Part shown: piece after piece, positions 10,045-22,760 of the stretch
How positions within the stretch are numbered: the first letter of the stretch is position 1
Layout: each line of letters opens with the position of its first letter
Assembly: GCA_964036665.1 (NCBI GenBank)
Contig: OZ038529.1
Location: forward strand, 16,562,060-16,626,059
DNA: 64,000 bases
DNA from: Gordius sp. MW1
Lineage: Eukaryota; Nematomorpha; Gordioida; Gordea; Gordiidae
Reading direction: 5' to 3'
Made by a program: the position numbers and the translations under genes
The notes under the pieces: generated by a model
Seen by the model: the letters and a program-made list of their open reading frames with translations, nothing else
What the model was told of the DNA's origin: nothing
The model's database searches: none

Positions 10045-13000
10045 CTTTAAAATCATGATCGCATAGTGCATTTTTGAAAAATTAAGCACTCACGTTGCGA
10101 TACAACAAACTAATCGCAACAATAAAACGTTGTCTTTTGTCAAAATGATAGTTCTCGCAGCTTAAAACCTCTTTTCGGAAGTCAATCGAGGATAATAGGA
10201 TTCTCAAATTGGCTTACTTTTATATATTTTTTCATGCTCTTTCACATAGAATCGAAAAAAATAAATATTTTTACCTCAAAATTTTTCACATATTTTTGTT
10301 TGAACCGTATTCATCCGATGAAAGATGTCGTTTTCAGACGTGGTTTCTATGATCCCAAGTAAAAATTTATCAGAATCTGAAAACTATTACTTTGAAATCA
10401 TGATCGCATCGAGCCATTTTCAAAAATTAAGCACTCACGTTGCGATACAACAAACTAATCGCAACAATAAAACGTTGTCTTTTGTCAAAATGATAGTTCT
10501 CGCAGCTTAAAACCTCTTTTCGGAAGTCAATCGAAGATAATAGGATTCTCAAATTGGCTTACTTTTATATATTTTTTTATGCTCTTTCACATAGAGACGA
10601 AAAAAATTAATATTTTTACCTCGAAATTTTTCACATATTTTTCTTTGAACCGTATTCATCCGATGAAAGTTGTCGTTTTCAGACGTGGTTCCGATGATAA
10701 AAAGTAAAAATTTATCAGAATCAGAAAACTATTACTTTAAAATCATGATCGCATAGTGCATTTTTGAAAAATTAAGCACTCACGTTGCGATACAACAAAC
10801 TAATGGCAACAATAAAACGTTGTCTTTTGTCAAAATGATAGTTCTCGCAGCTTAAAACCTCTTTTCGGAAGTCAATCGAGGATAATAGGATTCTCAAATA
10901 GGCTTACTTTTATATACTTTTTCATGCTCTTTCACATAGAATTTAAAAAAATAAATATTTTTAAATCAAAATTTTTCACATATTTTTCTTTGAACCGTAT
11001 TCATCCGATGAAAGTTGTCGTTTTCAGACGTGGTTTCTATGATCCCAAGTAAAAATTTATCAGAATCTGAAAACTATTACTTTCAAATCATGATCGCATA
11101 GAGCCATTTTCAAAAAGTAAGCACTCACGTTGCGATACAACAAACTAATCGTAACAATAAAACGTTGTCTTTTGTCAACATGATAGTTCTAGCAGCTTAA
11201 AACCTCTTTTCGGAATTAAATCGAGGATAATAGGATTCTCAAATTGGCTTACTTTTATATATTTTTTCATGCTCTTTCACATAGAATCGAAAAAAATAAA
11301 TATTTTTACCTCAAAATTTTTCACATATTTTTCTTTCAACCGTTTCGATGATAAAAAGTAAAAATTTATCAGAATCAGAAAACTATTACTTTAAAATCAT
11401 GATCGCATAGTGCATTTTTGAAAAATTAAGCACTCACGTTGTGATACAACAAACTAATCGCAACAATAAAACGTTGTCTTTTGTCAAAATGATAGTTCTC
11501 GCAGCTTAAAACCTCTTTTCGGAAGTCAATCGAGGATAATAGGATTCTCAAATTGGCTTACTTTTATATATTTTTTCATGCTCTTTCACATAGAATCGAA
11601 AAAAATAAATATTTTTACCTCAAAATTTTTCACATATTTTTGTTTGAACCGTATTCATCCGATGAAAGATGTCGTTTTCAGACGTGGTTTCTATGATCCC
11701 AAGTAAAAATTTATCAGAATCTGAAAACTATTACTTTGAAATCATGATCGCATCGAGCCATTTTCAAAAATTAAGCACTCACGTTGCGATACAACAAACT
11801 AATCGCAACAATAAAACGTTGTCTTTTGTCAAAATGATAGTTCTCGCAGCTTAAAACCTCTTTTCGGAAGTCAATCGAAGATAATAGGATTCTCAAATTG
11901 GCTTACTTTTATATATTTTTTTATGCTCTTTCACATAGAATCGAAAAAAATTAATATTTTTACCTCAAAATTTTTCACATATTTTTCTTTGAACCGTATT
12001 CATCCGATGAAAGTTGTCGTTTTCAGACGTGGTTCCGATGATAAAAAGTAAAAATTTATCAGAATCAGAAAACTATTACTTTAAAATCATGATCGCATAG
12101 TGCATTTTTGAAAAATTAAGCACTCACGTTGCGATACAACAAACTAATCGCAACAATAAAACGTTGTCTTTTGTCAAAATGATAGTTCTCGCAGCTTAAA
12201 ACCTCTTTTCGGAAGTCAATCGAGGATAATAGGATTCTCAAATTGGCTTACTTTTATATATTTTTTCAAGCTCTTTCACATAGAATCGAAAATAATAAAT
12301 ATTTTTACCTCAAAATTTTTAACATATTTTTCTTTGAACCGTATTCATCCGATGAAAGTTGTCGTTTTCAGACGTGGTTTCTATGATCCCAAGTAAAAAT
12401 TTATCAGAATCTAAAATTATTTATTTGAAATCATAATCGCATAGAGCAGTTTTCAAAAATTCAGCACTCACGTTGCGATACAACAAACTAATCGCAACAA
12501 TAAAACGTTGTCTTTTGTCAAAATGATAGTTCTCGCAGCTTAAAACCTCTTTTTGGAAGTCAATCGAAGATAATAGATTCTCAAATTGGCTTACTTTTAT
12601 ATATTTTTTTATGCTCTTTCACATAGAATCAAAAAAAAAAAATATTTTTACCTCGAAATTTTTCACATCTTTTTCTTTGAACCGTATTCATCCGATGAAA
12701 GTTGTCGTTTTCAGACGTGTTCGATGATAAAAAGTAAAAATTTATCAGAATCTAAAACTATTACTTTGAAATCATAATCGCATAGAGCAGTTTTCAAAAA
12801 TTCAGCACTCACGTTGCGATACAACAAACTAATCGCAACAATAAAACGTTGTCTTTTGTCAAACTGATAGTTCTCGCAGCTTAAAACCTCTTTTCGGAAG
12901 TCAATCGAGGATAATAGGATTCTCAAATGGCTTACTTTTATATATTTTTTCATGCTCTTTCACATAGAATCGAAAAAAATAAATATTTTTACCTCAAAAA

Positions 13001-13115
13001 TTTTCACATATTTTCCTTTGAACCGTATTCATCCGATGAAAGTTGTCGTTTTCAGACGTGGTTTCGATGATAAAAAATAAAAATTTATCAGAATCAGAAA
13101 ACTATTACTTTAAAA
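10045..13115 (+). repeat. 343-bp satellite array, ~9 monomers
   Basis: The equivalent of 5046-8116 one 4,999-bp unit later, including the 36-bp-short monomer near 11340. No gene. Confidence 0.95.
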
Positions 13116-13560
13116 CATAGACTAGATAGACTGCTCATCAACGCACAAAATGTGTACCCTTTTTTCCACCATTTTGAAACGAGGATTGTAACGTTGTGAG
13201 CATATAGAAATTAGTAATTTTCGCAAATAAAATAATTTTAAAAAGGTAAATAAAAAAATATTAAAGTGGGTAGATATCAAAAACAGCATTTTAAAATAAA
13301 TATCATTTAAAAAATACATAAAAATTACAAATGTAAAAACTGCTATTAAAGTTTGTTTAATAATATAGTGCCAACAATATTTTGTATAATATTAATTTAT
13401 TGACGTTTTTTTAATTTATAAACTAATGAGGAAGGTAAATTGACTGTTATAAGGCAAAATTACAGGTTAAAATACACCAAATACACTCTTCAAAATGGAG
13501 GAAAATTAGACACAGAATTACCCATATTGAACATATGGCATGAGCAGTCTATGGTCTAAG
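13116..13560. mobile_element. Inverted-repeat (MITE-like) element, copy 4
   Basis: 445 bp, full length, exactly 4,999 bp after copy 2. Copies 1-4 form one sequence group ('gacacagaatta', 'gccaacaat', 'ttacaaatg'). Confidence 0.87.
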
Positions 13561-16500
13561 CTTTAAAATCATGATCGCATAGTGCATTTTTGAAAAATTA
13601 AGCACTCACGTTGCGATACAACAAACTAATCGCAACAATAAAACGTTGTCTTTTGTCAAAATGATAGTTCTCGCAGCTTAAAACCTCTTTTCGGAAGTCA
13701 ATCGAGGATAATAGGATTCTCAAATTGGCTTACTTTTATATATTTTTTCATGCTCTTTCACATAGAATCGAAAAAAATAAATATTTTTACCTCAAAATTT
13801 TTCACATATTTTTCTTTCAACCGTTTCGATGATAAAAAGTAAAAATTTATCAGAATCAGAAAACTATTACTTTAAAATCATGATCGCATAGTGCATTTTT
13901 GAAAAATTAAGCACTCACGTTGCGATACAACAAACTAATCGCAACAATAAAACGTTGTCTTTTGTCAAAATGATAGTTCTCGCAGCTTAAAACCTCTTTT
14001 CGGAAGTCAATCGAAGATAATAGGATTCTCAAATTGGCTTACTTTTATATATTTTTTTATGCTCTTTCACATAGAATCGAAAAAAATTAATATTTTTACC
14101 TCGAAATTTTTCACATATTTTTCTTTGAACCGTATTCATCCGATGAAAGTTGTCGTTTTCAGACGTGGTTCCGATGATAAAAAGTAAAAATTTATCAGAA
14201 TCAGAAAACTATTACTTTAAAATCATGATCGCATAGTGCATTTTTGAAAAATTAAGCACTCACGTTGCGATACAACAAACTAATGGCAACAATAAAACGT
14301 TGTCTTTTGTCAAAATGAAAGTTCTCGCAGCTTAAAACCTCTTTTCGGAAGTCAATCGAGGATAATAGGATTCTCAAATAGGCTTACTTTTATATACTTT
14401 TTCATGCTCTTTCACATAGAATTTAAAAAAATAAATATTTTTAAATCAAAATTTTTCACATATTTTTCTTTGAACCGTATTCATCCGATGAAAGTTGTCG
14501 TTTTCAGACGTGGTTTCTATGATCCCAAGTAAAAATTTATCAGAATCTGAAAACTATTACTTTCAAATCATGATCGCATAGAGCCATTTTCAAAAAGTAA
14601 GCACTCACGTTGCGATACAACAAACTAATCGTAACAATAAAACGTTGTCTTTTGTCAACATGATAGTTCTAGCAGCTTAAAACCTCTTTTCGGAAGTAAA
14701 TCGAGGATAATAGGATTCTCAAATTGGCTTACTTTTATATATTTTTTCATGCTCTTTCACATAGAATCGAAAAAAATAAATATTTTTACCTCAAAATTTT
14801 TCACATATTTTTCTTTCAACCGTTTCGATGATAAAAAGTAAAAATTTATCAGAATCAGAAAACTATTACTTTAAAATCATGATCGCATAGTGCATTTTTG
14901 AAAAATTAAGCACTCACGTTGCGATACAACAAATTAATCGCAACAATAAAACGTTGTCTTTTGTCAAAATGATAGTTCTCGCAGCTTAAAACCTCTTTTC
15001 GGAAGTCAATCGAGGATAATAGGATTCTCAAATTGGCTTACTTTTATATATTTTTTCATGCTCTTTTACATAGAATCGAAAATAATAAATATTTTTACCT
15101 CAAAATTTTTCACATATTTTTCTTTGAACCGTATTCATCCGATGAAAGTTGTCGTTTTCAGACGTGGTTTCTATGATCCCAAGTAAAAATTTATCAGAAT
15201 CTAAAACTATTACTTTGAAATCATAATCGCATAGAGCAGTTTTCAAAAATTCAGCACTCACGTTGCGATACAACAAACTAATCGCAACAATAAAACATTG
15301 TCGTTTGTCAAAATGAATATTTCTGGCAGCTTAAAACCTCTTTTCGGAAGTAAATCGAGGATAATATGATTCTCAAATTGGCTTACTTTTATATATTTTT
15401 TTATGCTCTTTTACATAGAATCGAAAAAAATAAATATTTTTACCTCAAAATTTTTCACATATTTTTCTTTCAACCATTTCGATGATAAAAAGTAAAAAAT
15501 TATCAGAATCAGAAAACTATTACTTTAAAATCATGATCGCATAGTGCATTTTTGAAAAATTAAGCACTCACGTTGCGATACAACAAACTAATGGCAACAA
15601 TAAAACGTTGTCTTTTGTCAAAATGATAGTTCTCGCAGCTTAAAACCTTTTTTCGGAAGTCAATCGAGGATAATAGGATTCTCAAATTGGCTTACTTTTA
15701 TATATTTTCTCATGCTCTTTCACATAGAATTTAAAAAAATAAATATTTTTACCTCAAAATTTTTCACATATTTTTCTTTGAACCGTATTCATCCGATGAA
15801 AGTTGTCGTTTTCAGACGTGGTTTCTATGATCCCAAGTAAAAATTTATCAGAATCTGAAAACTATTACTTTCAAATCATGATCGCCTAGAGCCATTTTCA
15901 AAAATTAAGCACTCACGTTGCGATACAGCAAACTAATCGTAACAATAAAACGTTGTCTTTTGTCAACATGATAGTTCTAGCAGCTTAAAACCTCTTTTCG
16001 GAATTAAATCGAGGATAATAGGATTCTCAAATTGGCTTACTTTTATATATTTTTTCATGCTCTTTCACATAGAATCGAAAAAAATAAATATTTTTACCTC
16101 AAAATTTTTCACATATTTTTCTTTCAACCGTTTCGATGATAAAAAGTAAAAATTTATCAGAATCAGAAAACTATTACTTTAAAATCATGATCGCATAGTG
16201 CATTTTTGAAAAATTAAGCACTCACGTTGCGATACAACAAACTAATCGCAACAATAAAACGTTGTCTTTTGTCAAAATGATAGTTCTCGCAGCTTAAAAC
16301 CTCTTTTCGGAAGTCAATCGAGGTAATAGGATTCTCAAAGTGGCTTACTTTTATATATTTTTTCATGCTCTTTCACATAGAATCAAAAATAATAAATATT
16401 TTTACCTCAAAATTTTTCACATATTTTTCTTTGAACCGTATTCATCCGATGAAAGTTGTCGTTTTCAGACGTGGTTTCTATGATCCCAAGTAAAAATTTA

Positions 16501-17561
16501 TCAAAATCTAAAACTATTACTTTGAAATCATAATCGCGTAGAGCAGTTTTCAAAAATTCAGCACTCACGTTGCGATACAACAAACTAATCGCAACAATAA
16601 AACATTGTCGTTTGTCAAAATGAATATTTCTGGCAGCTTAAAACCTCTTTTCGTAAGTAAATCGAGGATAATATGATTCTCAAATTGGCTTACTTTTATA
16701 CATTTTTTTATGCTCTTTTACATAGAATCGAAAAAAATAAGTATTTTTACCTCAAAATTTTTCACATATTTTTCTTTCAACCGTATGAATCCGATGAAAG
16801 TTGTCGTTTTCAGACGTGGTTTCGATGATAAAAAGTAAAAATTTATCAGAATCAGAAAACTATTACTTTAAAATCATGATCGCATAGTGCATTTTTGAAA
16901 AATTAAGCACTCACGTTGCGATACAACAAACTAATCGCAACAATAAAACGTTGTCTTTTGACAAAATGATAGTTCTCGCAGCTTAAAACCTCTTTTCGGA
17001 AGTCAATCGAGGATAATAGGATTCTCAAATTGGCTTACTTTTATATATTTTTTCATGCTCTTTCACATAGAATCGAAAAAAATAAATATTTTTACCTCAT
17101 AATTTTTCACATATTTTTCTTTGAACCGTATTCATCCGATGAAAGATGTCGTTTTCAGACGTGGTTTCTATGATCCCAAGTAAAAATTTATCAGAATCTG
17201 AAAACTATTACTTTGAAATCATGATCGATTAGAGCCATTTTCAAAAATTAAGCACTCACGTTGCGATACAACAAACTAATCGCAACTATAAAACGTTGTC
17301 TTTTGTCAAAATGATAGTTCTCGCAGCTTAAAACCTCTTTTCGGAAGTCAATCGAAGATAATAGGATTCTCAAATTGGTTACTTTTATATATTTTTTTAT
17401 GCTCTTTCACATAGAATCGAAAAAAAAAATATTTTTACCTCGAAATTTTTCACATATTTTTCTTTGAACCGTATTCATCCGATGAAAGTTGTCGTTTTCA
17501 GACGTGGTTTCGATGATAAAAATTAAAAATTTATCAGAATCAGAAAACTATTACTTTAAAA
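13561..17561 (+). repeat. 343-bp satellite array rich in short monomers
   Basis: About 12 monomers. Short monomers (36-bp deletion) are centred near 13820, 14821, 15474 and 16127; the last three are about 653 bp apart, so a long/short dimer is repeating. Roughly 15.1-17.5 kb is duplicated at 18.9-21.3 kb with a 3,824-bp shift. No gene. Confidence 0.95.
15100..17505 (+). repeat. 3,824-bp-offset higher-order repeat, copy a
   Basis: Private variants shared with 18924-21330: 'tattttctcatgctc' (15702 and 19526), 'ttcgtaagtaaatcg' (16650 and 20474), 'gatcgattag' (17223 and 21047) and 'cgcctagagcc'. Each pair is shifted by 3,824 bp. Edges are approximate. Confidence 0.85.
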
Positions 17562-18003
17562 CATAGACAAAATAGACTGCTCATCAACGCACAAAATGTG
17601 TACCCTTTTTTCCACCATTTTGAAACGAGGATTGTAACGTTGTGAGCATATAGAAATTAGTAATTTTCGCAAATAAAATAATTTTAAAAAGGTAAATAAA
17701 AAAATATTAAAGTGGGTAGATATCAAAAACAGCATTTTAAAATAAATATCATTTAAAAAATACATAAAAATTAAAAATGTAAAAACTGCTATTAAAGTTT
17801 GTTTAATAATATAGTGCCATCAATATTTTGTATAATATTAATTTATTGACGTTTTTTTAATTTATAAACTAATGAGGAAGGTAAATTGACTGTAAGGCAA
17901 AATTACAGGTTAAAATACACCAAATACACTCTTCAAAATGGAGGAAAATTAGATACAGAATTACCCATATTCAACATATGGCATGAGCAGTCTATAGTCT
18001 AAG
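17562..18003. mobile_element. Inverted-repeat (MITE-like) element, copy 5
   Basis: 442 bp. Differs from copies 1-4 at the left end ('gacaaaatagac' for 'gactagatagac'), has a 3-bp loss ('gactgtaaggc') and carries 'gatacagaatta', 'gccatcaat' and 'ttaaaaatg'. Flanked by ctttaaaa as in the others. It begins the second sequence group (copies 5-7). Confidence 0.86.
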
Positions 18004-21000
18004 CTTTAAAATCATGATCGCATAGTGCATTTTTGAAAAATTAAGCACTTACGTTGCGATACAACAAACTAATCGCAACAATAAAACGTTGTCTTTTGTC
18101 AAAATGATAGTTCTCGCAGCTTAAAACCTCTTTTCGGAAGTCAATCGAGGATAATAGGATTCTCAAATTGGCTTACTTTTATATATTTTTTCATGCTCTT
18201 TCACATAGAATCGAAAAAAATAAATATTTTTACCTCAAAATTTTTCACATATTTTTGTTTGAACCGTATTCATCCGATGAAAGATGTCGTTTTCAGACGT
18301 GGTTTCTATGATCCCAAGTAAAAATTTATCAGAATCTGAAAACTATTACTTTGAAATCATGATCGCATCGAGCCATTTTCAAAAATTAAGCACTCACGTT
18401 GCGATACAACAAACTAATCGCAACAATAAAACGTTGTCTTTTGTCAAAATGATAGTTCTCGCAGCTTAAAACCTCTTTTCGGAAGTCAATCAAAGATAAT
18501 AGGATTCTCAAATTGGCTTACTTTTATATATTTTTTTATGCTCTTTCACATAGAATCGAAAAAAATAAATATTTTTACCTCGAAATTTTTCACATATTTT
18601 TCTTTGAACCGTATTCATCCGATGAAAGTTGTCGTTTTCAGACGTGGTTCCGATGATTAAAAGTAAAAATTTATCAGAATCAGAAAACTATTACTTTAAA
18701 ATCATGATCGCATAGTGCATTTTTGAAAAATTAAGCACTCACGTTGCGATACAACAAACTAATCGAAACAATAAAACGTTGTCTTTTGTCAAAATGATAG
18801 TTCTCGCAGCTTAAAACCTCTTTTCGGAAGTCAATCGAGGTAATAGGATTCTCAAATTGGCTTACTTTTATATATTTTTTCATGCTCTTTCACATAGAAT
18901 CAAAAATAATAAATATTTTTACCTCAAAATTTTTCACATATTTTTCTTTGAACCGTATTCATCCGATGAAAGTTGTCGTTTTCAGACGTGGTTTCTATGA
19001 TCCCAAGTAAAAATTTATCAGAATCTAAAACTATTACTTTGAAATCATAATCGCATAGAGCAGTTTTCAAAAATTCAGCACTCACGTTGCGATACAACAA
19101 ACTAATCGCAACAATAAAACATTGTCGTTTGTCAAAATGAATATTTCTGGCAGCTTAAAACCTCTTTTCGGAAGTAAATCGAGGATAATATGATTCTCAA
19201 ATTGGCTTACTTTTATATATTTTTTTATGCTCTTTTACATAGAATTGAAAAAAATAAATATTTTTACCTCAAAATTTTTCACATATTTTTCTTTCAACCA
19301 TTTCGATGATAAAAAGTAAAAAATTATCAGAATCAGAAAACTATTACTTTAAAATCATGACCGCATAGTGCATTTTTGAAAAATTAAGCACTCACGTTGC
19401 GATACAACAAACTAATGGCAACAATAAAACGTTGTCTTTTGTCAAAATGATAGTTCTCGCAGCTTAAAACCTTTTTTCGGAAGTCAATCGAGGATAATAG
19501 GATTCTCAAATTGGCTTACTTTTATATATTTTCTCATGCTCTTTCACATAGAATTTAAAAAAATAAATATTTTTACCTAAAAATTTTTCACATATTTTTC
19601 TTTGAACCGTATTCATCCGATGAAAGTTGTCGTTTTCAGACGTGGTTTCTATGATCCCAAGTAAAAATTTATCAGAATCTGAAAACTATTACTTTCAAAT
19701 CATGATCGCCTAGAGCCATTTTCAAAAATTAAGCATTCACGTTGCGATACAGCAAACTAATCGTAACAATAAAACGTTGTCTTTTGTCAACATGATAGTT
19801 CTAGCAGCTTAAAACCTCTTTTCGGAATTAAATCGAGGATAATAGGATTCTCAAATTGGCTTACTTTTATATATTTTTTCATGCTCTTTCACATAGAATC
19901 GAAAAAAATAAATATTTTTACCTCAAAATTTTTCACATATTTTTCTTTCAACCGTTTCGATGATAAAAAGTAAAAATTTATCAGAATCAGAAAACTATTA
20001 CTTTAAAATCATGATCGCATAGTGCATTTTTGAAAAATTAAGCACTCACGTTGCGATACAACAAACTAATCGCAACAATAAAACGTTGTCTTTTGTCAAA
20101 ATGATAGTTCTCGCAGCTTAAAACCTCTTTTCGGAAGTCAATCGAGGTAATAGGATTCTCAAAGTGGCTTACTTTTATATATTTTTTCATGCTCTTTCAC
20201 ATAGAATCAAAAATAATAAATATTTTTACCTCAAAATTTTTCACATATTTTTCTTTGAACCGTATTCATCCGATGAAAGTTGTCGTTTTCAGACGTGGTT
20301 TCTATGATCCCAAGTAAAAATTTATCAGAATCTAAAACTATTACTTTGAAATCATAATCGCATAGAGCAGTTTTCAAAAATTCAGCACTCACGTTGCGAT
20401 ACAACAAACTAATCGCAACAATAAAACATTGTCGTTTGTCAAAATGAATATTTCTGGCAGCTTAAAACCTCTTTTCGTAAGTAAATCGACGATAATATGA
20501 TTCTCAAATTGGCTTACTTTTATATATTTTTTTATGCTCTTTTACATAAAATCGAAAAAAATAAGTATTTTTACCTCAAAATTTTTCACATATTTTTCTT
20601 TCAACCGTATGAATCCGATGAAAGTTGTCGTTTTCAGACGTGGTTTCGATGATAAAAAGTAAAAATTTATCAGAATCAGAAAACTATTACTTTAAAATCA
20701 TGATCGCATAGTGCATTTTTGAAAAATTAAGCACTCACGTTGCGATACAACAAACTAATCGCAACAATAAAACGTTGTCTTTTGACAAAATGATAGTTCT
20801 CGCAGCTTAAAACCTCTTTTCGGAAGTCAATCGAGGATAATAGGATTCTCAAATTGGCTTACTTTTATATATTTTTTCATGCTCTTTCACATAGAATCTA
20901 AAAAAATAAATATTTTTACCTCAAAATTTTTCACATATTTTTCTTTGAACCGTATTCATCCGATGAAAGATGTCGTTTTCAGACGTGGTTTCTATGATCC

Positions 21001-22760
21001 CAAGTAAAAATTTATCAGAATCTGAAAACTATTACTTTGAAATCATGATCGATTAGAGCCATTTTCAAAAATTAAGCACTCACGTTGCGATACAACAAAC
21101 TAATCGCAACTATAAAACGTTGTCTTTTGTCAAAATGATAGTTCTCGCAGCTTAAAACCTCTTTTCGGAAGTCAATCGAAGATAATAGGATTCTCAAATT
21201 GGCTTACTTTTATATATTTTTTTATGCTCTTTCACATAGAATCGAAAAAAAAAATATTTTTACCTCGAAATTTTTCACATATTTTTCTTTGAACCGTATT
21301 CATCCGATGAAAGTTGTCGTTTTCAGACGTGGTTTCGATGATAAAAAGTAGAAATTTATCAGAATCAGAAAACTATTACTTTAAAATCATGATCGCATAG
21401 TGCATTTTTGAAAAATTAAGCACTCACGTTGCGATACAACAAACTAATCGCAACAATAAAACGTTGTCTTTTGTCAAACTGATAGTTCTCGCAGCTTAAA
21501 ACCTCTTTTCGGAAGTCAATCGAGGATAATAGGATTCTCAAATGGCTTACTTTTATATATTTTTTCATGCTCTTTCACATAGAATCGAAAAAAATAAATA
21601 TTTTTACCTCGAAATTTTTCACATATTTTTCTTTGAACCGTCTTCATCCGATGAAAGTTGTCGTTTTCAGACGTGGTTTCGATGATAAAAAGTAAAAATT
21701 TATCAGAATCAGAAAACTATTACTTTAAAATCATGATCGCATAATGCATTTTTGAAAAATTAAGCACTCACGTTGCGATACAACAAACTAATCGCAACAA
21801 TAAAACGTTGTCTTTTGTCAAAATGATAGTTCTCGCAGCTTAAAACCTCTTTTCGGAAGTCAATCGAGGATAATAGGATTCTCAAATTGGCTTACTTTTA
21901 TATATTTTTTTATGCTCTTTCACATAGAATCGAAAATAATAAATATTTTTACCTCAAAATTTTTAACATATTTTTCTTTGAACCGTATTCATCCGATGAA
22001 AGTTGTCGTTTTCAGACGTGGTTTCTATGATCCCAAGTAAAAATTTATCAGAATCTAAAATTATTTATTTGAAATCATAATCGCATAGAGCAGTTTTCAA
22101 AATTTCAGCACTCACGTTGCGATACAACAAACTAATCGCAACAATAAAACGTTGTCTTTTGTCAAAATGATAGTTCTCGCAGCTTAAAACCTCTTTTCGG
22201 AAGTCAATCGAAGATAATAGATTCTCAAATTGGCTTACTTTTATATATTTTTTTATGCTCTTTCACATAGAATCAAAAAAAATAAATATTTTTACCTCGA
22301 AATTTTTCACATCTTTTTCTTTGAACCGTATTCATCCGATGAAAGTTGTCGTTTTCAGACGTGTTCGATGATAAAAAGTAAAAATTTATCAGAATCTAAA
22401 ACTATTACTTTGAAATCATAATCGCATTAAGCAGTTTTCAAAAATTCAGCACTCACGTTGCGATACAACAAACTAATCGCAACAATAAAACGTTGTCTTT
22501 TGTCAAAATGATAGTTCTCGCAGCTTAAAACCTCTTTTCGGAAGTCAATCGAAGATAATAGGATTCTCAAATTGGCTTACTTTTATATATTTTTTTATGC
22601 TCTTTCACATAGAATCGAAAAAAATAAATATTTTTACCTTGAAAATTTTCACATATTTTTCTTTGAACCGTATTCATCCGATGAAAGTTGTCGTTTTCAG
22701 ACGTGGTTTCGATGATAAAAATTAAAAATTTATCAGAATCAGAAAACTATTACTTTAAAA
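18004..22760 (+). repeat. 343-bp satellite array, ~14 monomers
   Basis: Mixed A, B and short monomers (short near 19299 and 19953). The first monomer has 'gcacttacgttg', shared with the monomer after copy 6. From about 18.95 kb onward the order of variants recurs 8.2-8.5 kb to the right. No gene. Confidence 0.95.
18924..21330 (+). repeat. 3,824-bp-offset higher-order repeat, copy b
   Basis: Second copy of 15100-17505. A third copy lies at about 27.5-29.85 kb, shifted by ~8,507 bp and containing a 6-bp loss ('tttttctatttttc' near 28440). Confidence 0.85.

Larger units (their letters stand above)
9449..13560 (+). repeat. 4,999-bp higher-order repeat, copy b
   Basis: Second copy of 4450-8561, with inverted-repeat copies 3 and 4 at positions matching copies 1 and 2. 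Differences are few ('gcgatacaac' against 'gtgatacaac' near 11440; 'tttttaacat' at 6320 against 'tttttcacat'). Confidence 0.9.
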
